This document shows positions 15,755 through 24,653 of a stretch of DNA of 64,000 nucleotides, piece after piece. Position 1 is the first letter of the stretch; the number at the start of each line of letters is the position of its first letter. Below the pieces are notes generated by a model, which was given only the letters and a program-made list of their open reading frames with translations, was not told where the DNA came from and did not search any database. The DNA is taken from the NCBI RefSeq assembly GCF_006715765.1, contig NZ_VFNV01000001.1:1240001-1304000 (forward strand), written 5' to 3'. This DNA comes from Rarobacter incanus. Lineage in GTDB: Bacteria > Actinomycetota > Actinomycetes > Actinomycetales > Cellulomonadaceae. A program made the position numbers and the translations under genes.

Positions 15755-16451
15755 GGGCACCCGCCCCCTGCCCGCGGGCGTTCCCCGCCGTCGGAGCAGG
15801 TGAGGCCGATGGGCACAGCGGGGCGAGCGCGCATTGCGCACAATTCGGTCTGCGAGCCGCACATACCCGACGCCCCAGGAAGATCAGACGGTGCGAAAGC
15901 AAGGGCAGCTCCCGCGCGGGAAAGATCGCCGTCAGGTCCCGTTCGACCCCCAGCGGATCGGCGTGTGACGTTAGCCCGAGCCTGCGCGCTGTCCGCATCA
16001 CGTGCGTATCGACGGCAAGCACGGGCGCCCCAAAGGCCTCAGCCATCACGACGTGAGCCGTCTTTCGCCCGACCCCAGCAAGACCGACGAGTTCCCCCTC
16101 GTTCGCCGGCACCTCGCCCCCATACCGATCGTCCACTTGGTGAGCCATCTCGATGATGTTCGCCGCGCGGCGCGTCCCGAACCCCAAGGAGTTGATCACC
16201 GCGCGCACCCGCGCGGTGTCCGCGGACGCCAAGTCGACGGGTTGCGGCCACCGCGCGAACAGTTCCGGGGTGACGGCGTTCACACGTTTGTCGGTCGTTT
16301 GCGCCGAAAGAACGGTCGCGACCAGGAGCTGCCATGGAGACGAATAGTCCAGTTCGCAGCGCGCATCGGGAAAGGCCTGCCCCAAGCGCTCATATATCTG
16401 TGCGGCCCGCAGAATCGCCTGATTCCGGGTATGCGATGGCTCCATCCACAC
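15744..16451 (-). CDS. nth: Endonuclease III (DNA glycosylase/AP lyase)
   Basis: 235-residue base-excision repair enzyme removing oxidised pyrimidines. The helix-hairpin-helix LAGVGRKTAHVV carries the catalytic Lys, and AVDTHVMR carries the catalytic Asp. A [4Fe-4S] cluster motif C-x6-C-x2-C-x5-C is present near the C-terminus (CAARRPNCAQCALAPLC). A Pro/Ala-rich tail follows. GTG 16451 or ATG 16445 (MEPSHTRN) may be the start. The 3' end overlaps the converging hydrolase gene by 11 nt. Linkage to crp is the actinobacterial arrangement. Confidence 0.95.
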   Translation of the reverse strand: MWMEPSHTRNQAILRAAQIYERLGQAFPDARCELDYSSPWQLLVATVLSAQTTDKRVNAVTPELFARWPQPVDLASADTARVRAVINSLGFGTRRAANIIEMAHQVDDRYGGEVPANEGELVGLAGVGRKTAHVVMAEAFGAPVLAVDTHVMRTARRLGLTSHADPLGVERDLTAIFPARELPLLSHRLIFLGRRVCAARRPNCAQCALAPLCPSASPAPTAGNARGQGAGAPSV

Positions 16452-16615
16452 ATGATCTCAAACGCCACGTTGTGCGACGGCATCGCAACGCTCGTCCCGC
16501 GGGTCCGTGTGGCTGCAGCGGACTCGCCGCCAACCGCAAAAGCGTCAATTCATCCGGTGAAATTCTCAAGCTGAGCGGGTGAGTTGCCGAAAGCCACCTG
16601 TGAAAGGAAGTAGCG

Positions 16616-16975
16616 ATGCCCGACCTGCAGCATTCCACCATGTCTCAGCGACTCAACGATCGACGCGGATCCTTGCGGGCCCAGCTGTCGGCCGCCAGCC
16701 ATTGGCGTCGCCTTGTGCGCGCAAAGATCGACCTCACGGTGGCGCGTGCCGCCGGGCCCAACCAACTGTTGCCCATCGACGCGAGCGAGGAAAGCACGCG
16801 GGCGCTCAATGAAGCGCTCGGCGAGGCTACTACCGTCCCTTCCGACCTTTTCGAACTGAGCGACCTACCGCGCCTGCGCGAACTGGATGAGCTCCTCACC
16901 TTGCGCGAAGCCGCACTGCGCCGCGACCTGATGGAGGTTACCGACCAGCTAGTCCAGCACCTCGCCGAACTCTAA
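16616..16975 (+). CDS. Small conserved-looking cytosolic protein, function unknown
   Basis: 119 residues, rich in Leu, Arg and Glu, mostly predicted helix; the end (LPRLRELDELLTLREAALRRDLMEVTDQLVQHLAEL) could be a short coiled coil. No membrane span or known motif. GAAAGGAAG lies about 6 nt before ATG 16616, a strong ribosome-binding site, and codon use is like its neighbours, so it is probably real. It sits directly upstream of crp (72-nt gap). Confidence 0.6.
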   Translation: MPDLQHSTMSQRLNDRRGSLRAQLSAASHWRRLVRAKIDLTVARAAGPNQLLPIDASEESTRALNEALGEATTVPSDLFELSDLPRLRELDELLTLREAALRRDLMEVTDQLVQHLAEL

Positions 16976-17047
16976 GGTGGCGCAATAGCAGGTAGGTTTG
17001 TCACTATGGGTCATGGCCCGGTTGACGAAGCAAGACGAGAGGACGCC

Positions 17048-17728
17048 GTGAGCACCGAGAACACCGTAATGAGCGCCCCCCTATTCGCAGGCATTGACCA
17101 GGAAGAGGCCAGCTCGCTCATCCGGTCAATGACCCAGATTCGGCTGCGCCGTGGCGATGTGCTGTTTCGCGAGGGCGAACAAGGCGACCAACTTTTCGTG
17201 ATTACCGCGGGCAAAGTCAAGCTGGGCAGGACATCGCAGGACGGGCGCGAGAACCTGCTCGCAGTGCTGGGTCCCGGCGAGATGCTCGGGGAACTGTCGC
17301 TGTTCGATCCCGGGCCGCGAACCGCCACCGCGACGGCGGTCGCGGACGTGACGCTTCTTGAGCTGCCCCACGAGCGGCTTGCCGTGTGGATACGCACTCA
17401 TCCCGCAGTGGCTATGCCACTCCTTGGCGCCCTTGCGGTGCGCCTGCGACGCACCGACGAGGCGCTGGCAGACCTGGTCTTCTCGGATGTCCCCGGGCGC
17501 GTTGCCAAGGCCCTGCTGGACCTTGCAGACCGTTTTGGGCAGCCGGAAGGCGACGGGGTGCGCGTGACCCACGAACTGACGCAGGAAGAACTGGCGCAGT
17601 TGGTCGGCGCTTCACGTGAAACGGTAAACAAGGCACTCGCGGATTTCACGACACGGAAATGGATCAGGCGCGACGGACGCACCATCATCTTGGTGGAACT
17701 CGACCGCCTGCGCCGGCGGGCACGGTAG
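17048..17728 (+). CDS. crp: Crp/Fnr-family global regulator
   Basis: 226-residue cAMP-receptor-type regulator, highly similar in layout to M. tuberculosis Crp (Rv3676). The cyclic-nucleotide domain includes GDVLFREGEQGDQLFVITAGKVKLGR and the phosphate-binding cassette GELSLFDPGPRTATA. The helix-turn-helix reads LTQEELAQLVGASRETVNKALADF. GTG 17048 is preferred because AGAGGAC lies 5-6 nt upstream and the length matches the family. ATG 17006 is a real alternative: TAGGTT (16993-16998) lies 7 nt before it, so transcription may begin there. It probably binds cAMP and controls carbon and energy genes. Confidence 0.93.
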   Translation: MSTENTVMSAPLFAGIDQEEASSLIRSMTQIRLRRGDVLFREGEQGDQLFVITAGKVKLGRTSQDGRENLLAVLGPGEMLGELSLFDPGPRTATATAVADVTLLELPHERLAVWIRTHPAVAMPLLGALAVRLRRTDEALADLVFSDVPGRVAKALLDLADRFGQPEGDGVRVTHELTQEELAQLVGASRETVNKALADFTTRKWIRRDGRTIILVELDRLRRRAR

Positions 17729-17745
17729 GCAATTCGCGTGCCGCA

Positions 17746-17770
17746 GGGCCGCCGCCGCTCACGGCGGCCC
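17746..17770. terminator. Hairpin between converging crp and RidA genes
   Basis: GGGCCGCCG (17746-17754) and CGGCGGCCC (17762-17770) form a perfect 9-bp stem with a 7-nt loop. There is no T-run, so it is either a weak bidirectional terminator or mRNA-end protection for the two converging genes. Confidence 0.4.
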
Positions 17771-17848
17771 GGTTGCAGCGGCCCGACCGCCAAGGCCCGC
17801 TCACAGTGGCCGCAGCAAGGAACCGCCGCGGCTAGCGCCAGGGGTGGG

Positions 17849-18328
17849 TCATTTGGTTCCGACCCGCACGACGAGCTCGATTTCGACCGGCGCGTCCAGC
17901 GGTAGCACGGCAACGCCGACGGCGCTGCGCGCATGTGCCCCTGCGTCGCCGAAGATTTGCCCAATTACTTCGCTGGCACCGTTGACGACGCCCGGTTGGC
18001 CCGTGAAGGTCGGATCGGATGCGACAAACCCGACCACCTTAACCACCTGCTCCACGCGGTCCAGGGACCCCACTTGCGCCGCTACGGCTGAAATCGCATT
18101 GAGCATCGCTGTACGCGCAAGGTCGCGCGCGGCGTCGGGGCTCACCTGCCCCGCACCCGTTCCAACCTTGCCCGCGATCGGCAATTTGCCTTCGACGAGC
18201 GGAAGTTGCCCCGCCGTCCACACCAGGTCGCCGGAGCGTATCGCGGGCACGTAGTTGGCCAGAGGGGATGCTACCGGCGGCAATTCAATGCCAAGCGCCG
18301 CGAGGCGCGCTGAGATGGAGCCAGCCAT
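17849..18328 (-). CDS. RidA/YjgF-superfamily protein (long form)
   Basis: 159-residue member of the YjgF/YER057c/UK114 superfamily, closest in layout to Rv3678c of M. tuberculosis. GDLVWTAGQLPLVEGKL and AVGVAVLPLDAPVEIELVV are the conserved core. The archetypal RidA deaminates reactive 2-aminoacrylate using a C-terminal Arg; in this long subgroup the activity is not established, and the Arg is not obvious. ATG 18328 lies 2 nt after the stop of the upstream DUF4177 gene; longer readings lie within that gene. Cytosolic trimer by homology. Confidence 0.82.
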   Translation of the reverse strand: MAGSISARLAALGIELPPVASPLANYVPAIRSGDLVWTAGQLPLVEGKLPIAGKVGTGAGQVSPDAARDLARTAMLNAISAVAAQVGSLDRVEQVVKVVGFVASDPTFTGQPGVVNGASEVIGQIFGDAGAHARSAVGVAVLPLDAPVEIELVVRVGTK

Positions 18329-18330
18329 GA

Positions 18331-18495
18331 TCAGCCCTCCGCCTTGGGGCGCTTCAGGTAGGCGACCAGGCCGTTGCCGTCGGGGCCGGTCACCACCGTG
18401 ACGAGTTCGTATCCCTCGTCCCCCCAATTGTCCAGGATCTGCTTAGTGGCGTGACTGATCAGCGGCACCGTTACGTATTCCCATTTTGTAGTCAT
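18331..18495 (-). CDS. Small DUF4177-like protein
   Basis: 54 codons from ATG 18495 to TGA 18331. It reads TTKWEYVTVPLISHATKQIL, then DNWGDEGYELVTVVTGPDG, then a basic end. The WEY..VP....A..ILN.WG..GWELV pattern is that of the DUF4177 family. Its stop is 2 nt before the RidA start, so the two form an operon. M. tuberculosis also has a small gene (Rv3678A) beside Rv3678c. Function unknown. Divergent from ponA, whose promoter lies about 90 nt away. Confidence 0.8.
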   Translation of the reverse strand: MTTKWEYVTVPLISHATKQILDNWGDEGYELVTVVTGPDGNGLVAYLKRPKAEG

Positions 18496-18597
18496 GGTCA
18501 AAGCCTACTGGTGTTTCACGCAACGATTACATGATTTCCACATACCGTCTTTGCGACTTCCCCCTCGCCTCCGCGCCGTTCGCGTACCCTGGGATGC

Positions 18598-20853
18598 ATG
18601 GGTTTTCAGTCGGTGCGTGGCAAGCTTCCTCGTAAGTCGAAACATACGGTAAACGTCGCGGCGCTGTTCGCCGCAATCGCGACCTTCGTTGCAGCTTCTC
18701 TTGTCGGCGGGCTGCTGGTCGGTGCGCTGGCGGCACCGCTGGCCATCGGCGCCTCGAAAGTGACCGATGGCGGGGTTGAGCTTTTCAACGGCCTGCCCGA
18801 CAGCCTGGAGACAACCAAACTCTCGCAGGCCAGTTACATCTATGCGCGGGACGGCAAAACCCTCCTCGCGTCGTATTACTGGGAGAACCGCATCGTCAAG
18901 CCGCTTTCGGCAATCTCCACGAACCTGCAAAACGCAGTCATCGCCACCGAGGACAAGCGATTCTACGAGCACGGAGCGATTGACATGACGGGTATGACCC
19001 GCGCGCTCGTGAACAACGCTATGGACCGGGACACGCAGGGCGCATCGACGCTGACCCAGCAGTACGTGAAGAACGTGCTCATTGAGCGGGCCCACGCCGC
19101 CGGCGACACGGAGGGAGTCACCGAGGCGTCCGAGGGCACCTACGAACGCAAGCTGCGCGAAGCGCGCTTGGCCATTGCGCTCGAAAAGACCAAAACGAAG
19201 AACGAGATCCTTGAGGGATACCTCAACATCGCCCAGTTCGGAAAGTCCGTATACGGAGCAGAGGCAGCCGCGCAACACTACTTCGGCGTTTCCGCCAAGG
19301 AACTCAGCATCGTTCAGGCCGCCACCATAGCCGGCATCACCCAACGCCCCAGCGCCTACGATCCAACGGTGCACCCGGAAGCCTCCGAACGCCGCCGCAA
19401 CATCGTCCTCAGCCTGATGTATCAGCAGGGATACATCACGAAGGAAGAATACGAGGAGGCGCGCAAGCAGCCCCTGGCCGACACCCTCGACGTGCAAGAC
19501 ATCAAGCAGGGATGCGCGGCCGCCGAATCAGCGGCATTTTTCTGCGACTACGTCACGAAGGTCATCACGCAGGACCCGACATTCGGGAAAACCACCGAAG
19601 AGCGCACGGAGTTGCTCTATCGCGGCGGATTGCGAATAGTCACGACGCTCAACGCGAAGCTGCAAAAGACGGCAACGAAGATCCTCAAGAAGTCCGTTCC
19701 CGCCAACGATCCCCACGGGATAGCAACGGCGATGACCAGCGTCGAGCCCGGCACGGGCGAGATCACCGTCATGGCGCAAAACCGCGATTACGACGCCAGC
19801 GACAACCCCAAGAAGTACACAACGGCGATCAACTACAACACCGATCAGGAACACGGCGGTTCCCGCGGGTTCCAGCCCGGATCGACCTTCAAGCCGTACA
19901 CCTTGACCGCCTGGCTGCAGGCGGGTAAAACACTCAACACGGTCGTCAATGGGTCCGGTCGCACCTACAACCTCAGCTCGTTCCCGGCGTCGTGCACCGG
20001 TTTCGCCGGAACGTGGACCCCGGGGAACTCCGAGGGAGCCCGCCGCGGCAGCATGACGGTCTTGACCGCAACCGCACTTTCGGTGAACACGGGATACGTT
20101 GCGATGGCCTCGCAGCTGGACCAGTGCGATATTGCCAAGGCAGCTTACGAAGTCGGCTTCCGCCCGTCGCTTTCCAATGGTGAGGATCTGTCCAAGAACT
20201 ACTTCACTGAGGACGGCATCGAAGTCACCCCATCGATGACCCTGGGTATTCAGAACACCTCGCCGCTGGCGCAGGCCTCCGCATACGCAACCTTCGCCAA
20301 CCAGGGAAAGTACTGCACGCCGATCGCGATACTCTCCGTCAAGGATTCCGACGGCAAAGACCTGGATGTTCCCGAGGCGGACTGCCACCGCACTATCAGT
20401 TCCGATGTCGCCAACACGGTCACGTACGCGCTGCAGCAGGTCCCGAAGGCGGGGGGCTCCGCTCCCCTCGCCGTGCTGTCCGGCGGCCGCCCCGCGGCAG
20501 GTAAGACCGGAACCGCGGGCACCAACACCCACACGTGGTTCGTGGGATTCACCCCGCAACTGTCGACCGCCGTGTGGGTGGGCAACCCCACCAAAGACGT
20601 CAAGATGCGCTACATCAGCATAGGCGGGCGTCCGTCCCAAATCATCTACGGTGGAACCATCGCGGCCCCGACCTGGAAGACCTTCATGGACACCGCTCTC
20701 AAGGGCAAAGCGATCAAGAAGTTCCCTTCCCCCGATTACTCGCTGGTGGGCCGCGCCGCGGTCATCAAGACATCGTCGTCGCAGACCAAGTCCGATTCAT
20801 CCGATAGCGGTTCGAAGAAATCGACGGGGAACTCGTCGGATAAAAAGGACTAA
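18598..20853 (+). CDS. Class A penicillin-binding protein (glycosyltransferase/transpeptidase)
   Basis: 751-residue bifunctional peptidoglycan synthase. A cytoplasmic stub and one membrane span (about 20-50) are followed by a GT51 domain with EDKRFYEHGAID (catalytic E118) and STLTQQYVKN, then a transpeptidase domain with S429-TFK, SVN (495-497) and KTG (636-638). The C-terminus ends in a Ser/Lys-rich tail with no PASTA domain. ATG 18598 is preceded by TACCCT (18585-18590) and 7 nt, fitting a leaderless start. Synteny (crp-RidA-ponA-phosphoesterase) corresponds to M. tuberculosis ponA2, although the whiB4 and ArsA-like ATPase genes found there are missing. Confidence 0.95.
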   Translation: MGFQSVRGKLPRKSKHTVNVAALFAAIATFVAASLVGGLLVGALAAPLAIGASKVTDGGVELFNGLPDSLETTKLSQASYIYARDGKTLLASYYWENRIVKPLSAISTNLQNAVIATEDKRFYEHGAIDMTGMTRALVNNAMDRDTQGASTLTQQYVKNVLIERAHAAGDTEGVTEASEGTYERKLREARLAIALEKTKTKNEILEGYLNIAQFGKSVYGAEAAAQHYFGVSAKELSIVQAATIAGITQRPSAYDPTVHPEASERRRNIVLSLMYQQGYITKEEYEEARKQPLADTLDVQDIKQGCAAAESAAFFCDYVTKVITQDPTFGKTTEERTELLYRGGLRIVTTLNAKLQKTATKILKKSVPANDPHGIATAMTSVEPGTGEITVMAQNRDYDASDNPKKYTTAINYNTDQEHGGSRGFQPGSTFKPYTLTAWLQAGKTLNTVVNGSGRTYNLSSFPASCTGFAGTWTPGNSEGARRGSMTVLTATALSVNTGYVAMASQLDQCDIAKAAYEVGFRPSLSNGEDLSKNYFTEDGIEVTPSMTLGIQNTSPLAQASAYATFANQGKYCTPIAILSVKDSDGKDLDVPEADCHRTISSDVANTVTYALQQVPKAGGSAPLAVLSGGRPAAGKTGTAGTNTHTWFVGFTPQLSTAVWVGNPTKDVKMRYISIGGRPSQIIYGGTIAAPTWKTFMDTALKGKAIKKFPSPDYSLVGRAAVIKTSSSQTKSDSSDSGSKKSTGNSSDKKD

Positions 20854-20858
20854 CGGGA

Positions 20859-21818
20859 GTGCGTGAACCCAAGCGGCCCACGCCGCGCCGTCTTGCGCTC
20901 GCTGCCGGGGTGAGTGCTGCGGCGGCCGGCGCCGCGCTGGCATGGGGTGCGATCGAGTCGCACCTCTTCACCGTCCGCGACTATCGGATTCCGATCCTCC
21001 CCGCGGGCACCCGCCCGCTGCGGATTCTGCAGGTTTCCGACCTGCATCTGATCCCAGAGCAAGCCGACAAAATTGCCTGGGTCCGCGAACTCGCAACGCT
21101 CGAACCCGACTTCGTCTTGAATACCGGGGACAATTTCGGTTCCCCCCAAGCGCTCTGGCCGTTGCTGCACGCCCTGGAGCCTCTGCTGGCATTCCCGGGC
21201 GGATTTGTCCTGGGTTCGAACGACTACTTCTCGCCCCAATTTCGCAACCCGCTGCGGTATCTTCTTGGCCATTCGGGTCAAGCCGCGCGCCGACGGACAC
21301 ACCCCGATCTGCCGTGGCAGGCGTTCACCCAGCGCATGGAGGAGGCCGGCTGGCTGGACCTCAACAACCAGCGCCACCTCTTGGCTTGGGACCGGATCGG
21401 CATCGACCTTGTTGGCCTGGATGATCCTCATATTGGACGAGATTCCCTCCCCCCGCGTGTTGCCTCCCGCGAGGATTCACCCGTCCGGGTGGGAATCGTC
21501 CATGCACCGTACCGGCGAGCTCTGGATACGCTGCACGCGGACGGTGCGCAATTCATCATTGCCGGGCACACCCATGGCGGACAGATATGCGTGCCATGGT
21601 TTGGTGCCCTGACGTCGAACTGCGACCTGCCGCCACGCCTCGCCAGTGGGCTCCACACATGGCCGGACTGCCGACGGGGTGCGGTCAGCGATCGAGACCC
21701 AAGCTGGCTGCACGTTAGCGAAGGCGTTGGCACAAACCCATTCGTCCGCCTGCGTTTCGCGTGCCGGCCGGCGGCCAGCATGCTCACCCTCGTTCCGCGT
21801 GGTGAGGGCGCTTTTTGA
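20859..21818 (+). CDS. Membrane-anchored calcineurin-like metallophosphoesterase
   Basis: 319-residue phosphoesterase of the Rv3683/YkuE type. N-terminal Arg-rich stub and one hydrophobic span (LALAAGVSAAAAGAALAWGAI), then metal motifs SDLHL (D, H), GDN, GSND (usually GNHD), the HAP strand and GHTHGGQ. In most homologues the third motif is GNHD; here Asn is Ser and the His is Asn, which may change catalysis. It follows ponA by 5 nt and is probably co-transcribed. A role in cell-wall or lipid-linked phosphate turnover is inferred from context only. Confidence 0.88.
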   Translation: MREPKRPTPRRLALAAGVSAAAAGAALAWGAIESHLFTVRDYRIPILPAGTRPLRILQVSDLHLIPEQADKIAWVRELATLEPDFVLNTGDNFGSPQALWPLLHALEPLLAFPGGFVLGSNDYFSPQFRNPLRYLLGHSGQAARRRTHPDLPWQAFTQRMEEAGWLDLNNQRHLLAWDRIGIDLVGLDDPHIGRDSLPPRVASREDSPVRVGIVHAPYRRALDTLHADGAQFIIAGHTHGGQICVPWFGALTSNCDLPPRLASGLHTWPDCRRGAVSDRDPSWLHVSEGVGTNPFVRLRFACRPAASMLTLVPRGEGAF

Positions 21819-21860
21819 TATTGCCTGAAACTCCGATAGAGTGTATTGGCTCGACAGCCA

Positions 21861-21935
<75 letters not shown>

Positions 21936-21940
21936 AAATT

Positions 21941-21980
21941 CGGCTAGGGCCCGCGCAACGCGGGCGCTAGCCGATTTTTT
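21941..21980 (+). terminator. Rho-independent terminator of tRNA-Pro
   Basis: 15-bp stem (CGGCTAG-GGCCCGCG with CGCGGGCG-CTAGCCG, one mismatch), tight loop, then six Ts. Confidence 0.92.
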
Positions 21981-22142
21981 ATTGCGCTGCCAGGATTTGG
22001 GAGGAGAAGCCCCTGTGGGGCTTCGACGGTTCCTTTCACCTCGACCAAATGCAATGGCTCTGACCAGCGGAAACGCTGGCCGGAGCCCTTTGTCATGCCA
22101 CCGCCGAATCGCCGTCAGTACACATTTTGGACCATAGCCGCA

Positions 22143-22544
22143 CTCGACGACCCCGCTGGTCGAGTTGCCCGCGCAGCGGGCGTATCGAGACCACCCCCGC
22201 GCGCGCCGAGCGCGCCCCTTCCAGTCGAAACCCCTGCTCAAACCACCGCACTCGAACCAAAACCCCGCACTCGGCGTCCCCGCGCACCCTCTCACGCGCC
22301 GAGCGCACCCCTTCCAGTCAAAACCCCCTCACAAACCACCGCACTCGAACCAAACCACCGCACTCGGCGTCCCCGGGCACCCCCGCGCGCGCCGAGCGCG
22401 CACCTTTCAGTCAGGGCCGGCCAAGAACGGCGACCTTCGCGGGTCGAGCCGCCCGCGCACTCGAACCAAACCCCCGCACTCGACGACCCCGGACACCCCC
22501 GCACGCCAAGCGCGCAACTTTCAGTCAGGGCCGGCCAAGCACGC
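22143..22544. repeat. Degenerate tandem repeats of about 90-115 bp with a palindromic leader
   Basis: 22143-22195 holds a long imperfect palindrome around GCCCGCGCAGCGGGC, of the type often seen between actinobacterial genes. Units then begin near 22197, 22293, 22385 and 22503 (period 92-118 bp). Each contains a GCGCCGAGCGC-like start, a TTTCAGTC or TTCCAGTC segment, and one or two CCGCACTCGAACC/CCGCACTCGGCG elements; the last two share CAGGGCCGGCCAAG. Open frames crossing it are artefacts of the repeat. Confidence 0.7.
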
Positions 22545-22955
22545 ATGCGCCTCGACGCCGGCATCCGACTCCAAGACGTCATCGCGAACGCCGGTCTCGA
22601 CACGTTGGCAGCCCTCGCCGAGTGGGCGCCCGCATGGCTCGACACCCAACACCACGCCACCCCGTCAGGGCTCACCGCAGGCAAACCCGCACCCACCTCC
22701 TATGCCCACCTGCACCACCTCATCGGTGACCGCGTCGCGGAACTCCTCGGAGACATAGCAAGAACCGCCCACGACGCCGCAACTGACGCCCAGGCCGTCA
22801 CGGCCTACGCCGAATCCATCCTGGACTACCTCCAAACCACCATCGACGGTCAACCCGCCACCGCCACCGCCACCGGCCTCAGCGTCACACTCACCGCGCA
22901 CTACGCCGAACAAGCAGCCCGCGGCCGCACCACCAACGAAGACGACGCTGCTTAG
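22545..22955 (+). CDS. Hypothetical protein downstream of repeats
   Basis: 136 codons from ATG 22545: MRLDAGIRLQDVIANAGL..., helical, rich in Ala, Thr and His, no membrane span or recognised motif. The frame continues upstream through the repeat block, which I regard as non-coding. It ends before a 13-bp inverted repeat that could be its terminator. Codon use is strongly C-ending, as in neighbours. It may be a real orphan gene or the 3' remnant of a longer one. Confidence 0.35.
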   Translation: MRLDAGIRLQDVIANAGLDTLAALAEWAPAWLDTQHHATPSGLTAGKPAPTSYAHLHHLIGDRVAELLGDIARTAHDAATDAQAVTAYAESILDYLQTTIDGQPATATATGLSVTLTAHYAEQAARGRTTNEDDAA

Positions 22956-22965
22956 CCCCACGAAC

Positions 22966-23010
22966 CGGTGTGGTGCCGCCCCGATCCTTGCCGGAGACGG
23001 CACCACACCG
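22966..23010. terminator. 13-bp perfect inverted repeat
   Basis: CGGTGTGGTGCCG (22966-22978) pairs exactly with CGGCACCACACCG (22998-23010) around a 19-nt loop. No T-run. It marks the boundary between the repeat region and the HTH-PIN pair. Confidence 0.45.
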
Positions 23011-23138
23011 CATTACGCTGTGATCGTGAAGGTGACAGACGAGCCAAGTTGCACATATAAGTGAAAACTGCGACGATGGCGGGACTCGGTGACAGCGCCG
23101 TAGCGCACCACCCAATACTTGTCAGGAGATGACCTGCC

Positions 23139-23570
23139 GTGACTGACACAATCGTCACCACTCCCATACAGCGCGCAGCAGCTCAGGCGATCACCCATGC
23201 AGTGCCTGTAGATGAACCTTTGGTCGTCAACGTTCGGAGCGCAGACAGTTCGGAGGAGATTCAGCTACCAGCGTTTCTGGCGACTCTCCTGCGTAACGTA
23301 CTCGAAGGCGTCGCATCCGGGGCGAATATCGTCATCAGTACTATTCCCGAAGACCTCACCTCGACGGTTGCCGCGAAGCGCCTAGGAGTGTCACGCCCAA
23401 CTTTGATGAAGTTGATTGCACAAGGGGATATCGATGCGTTCAAAGTCGGCACGCATACACGGGTTAAGACCGCAGAGATTGAGCGGTACAGGAAGCAACG
23501 GTTCGAGAGACAGCGATCCGCCTTCGAGGAATTCCGGAACGTAGACCGCGTGCTTAGTTCGGGAGAATAG
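23139..23570 (+). CDS. Excisionase-type HTH protein, probable antitoxin of an HTH-PIN pair
   Basis: 143 residues. The N-terminal half has no recognised fold. Residues 72-116 contain a MerR/excisionase-type helix-turn-helix: LTSTVAAKRLGVSRPTLMKL, then a wing with FKVGTHTRVKTAEIERY. The C-terminus is basic and then acidic. AGGAG lies 10 nt before GTG 23139. The next gene encodes a PIN-domain protein 15 nt downstream, so the pair fits a toxin-antitoxin module in which an excisionase-like DNA-binding protein neutralises and autoregulates a PIN RNase. GC content is lower than in neighbours, suggesting transfer. Confidence 0.72.
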   Translation: MTDTIVTTPIQRAAAQAITHAVPVDEPLVVNVRSADSSEEIQLPAFLATLLRNVLEGVASGANIVISTIPEDLTSTVAAKRLGVSRPTLMKLIAQGDIDAFKVGTHTRVKTAEIERYRKQRFERQRSAFEEFRNVDRVLSSGE

Positions 23571-23585
23571 GCTGAACTAACGACG

Positions 23586-24206
23586 ATGCCCGGACTCACG
23601 AAGGTATTGCCTGACGCTAACACTCTCTTCAGTCGCACTCTGCGCGACTGGATCTTCCTCGTGCGCTTGGAAGCGTCGTCAAGCATGTACACATTGCATT
23701 CGACAGAAGATATCCTCACTGAGTTCATCCACGCATATAGGAAGGCATATCCGGCCGCGTCCGGCGAGACCATTCGGGGCCAGCGTGCGCGGATCGTCAC
23801 TACCATTGATTCGATGATTGAGCAATACAGTGTCGACGGCAGTTACACCGGAAACGATGTACACGACCAACATGTTCACGCAGCAGCGTGTGCGGGCAAT
23901 GTCGACATCGTGATCTCCTCGGATATCGACCTACTATCAACTAACGACGATCAGGACGCCTACGAAGTCCAGCACCCCGACACGTTCCTCTGTCTTGTTG
24001 CCGATTCCTCACCTCGATTGGTCAAGAATGTGGCTATCAAGCAATTGATGTACTGGGAAACGCATGGCGGTGAGCGAATGGTCCCATCGCTACAATCCGC
24101 AGGTTGCCCAAAGTTTGCTGAGAAGGTCGCGGACCTCATGGGTTCGGAACTGAAGAAGCCCTTCGGGACACACCTCAAACATGTGCTCGCTCTGCCGCGC
24201 GACTAA
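23586..24206 (+). CDS. PIN-domain protein, probable toxin of the HTH-PIN pair
   Basis: 206 residues. PIN-type strands with acidic residues are visible: VLPDANTLFSRTLRDWIF (first Asp at about 10), an acidic helix near TEDILTEFIHAY, and NVDIVISSDIDLL. The order agrees with a Mg2+-dependent RNase core, followed by a C-terminal helical extension of about 60 residues. It follows its HTH partner by 15 nt. GC is lower than the window average. It belongs to the larger PIN subgroup paired with excisionase-like proteins rather than to VapC. Target RNA unknown. Confidence 0.72.
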   Translation: MPGLTKVLPDANTLFSRTLRDWIFLVRLEASSSMYTLHSTEDILTEFIHAYRKAYPAASGETIRGQRARIVTTIDSMIEQYSVDGSYTGNDVHDQHVHAAACAGNVDIVISSDIDLLSTNDDQDAYEVQHPDTFLCLVADSSPRLVKNVAIKQLMYWETHGGERMVPSLQSAGCPKFAEKVADLMGSELKKPFGTHLKHVLALPRD

Positions 24207-24653
24207 ACCAACTACTTCATCCCTCCCGTCGTGGGGGGACCAAGACCGCCCGAATCAAAGCTGGCAGTTGGCAGCTGTCGTGGACAGCCGGGCCACCTTC
24301 ACCCAGAAAGCCAGAGCCGCCCTAATCCCGCCTGGCGATGCGCCTGGGGGCCAATCATGGTGGTCGGCAGAAAGCTCACTGCCCTCACTTCGAGGCCATG
24401 CTCCGCGGAGCAGCCGACTACTCGCTCGCGGGCTGCCCGTAGTAGTCCGGGCCAAGCTCGCGAAAGGATCGTTGTCCCCGCGCGCCGACTCAAGAAAGGC
24501 GTATACGCCGTATCGCTCTTCGCTGTCGACATGATCGAGGTAGCTGGGCGTATGCCGCGTCAGCCTTGAAATAGCAGGCAGTCAGAACACGCGGGCTAGT
24601 GCCCCATCGTCACCCCTGGCTTTCATGTCTGACACTAGGTGCATCATGTGCTC

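Noticed and set aside
19528-20640. Minus-strand frame of 370 codons
   Set aside because: Shadow of the penicillin-binding protein.
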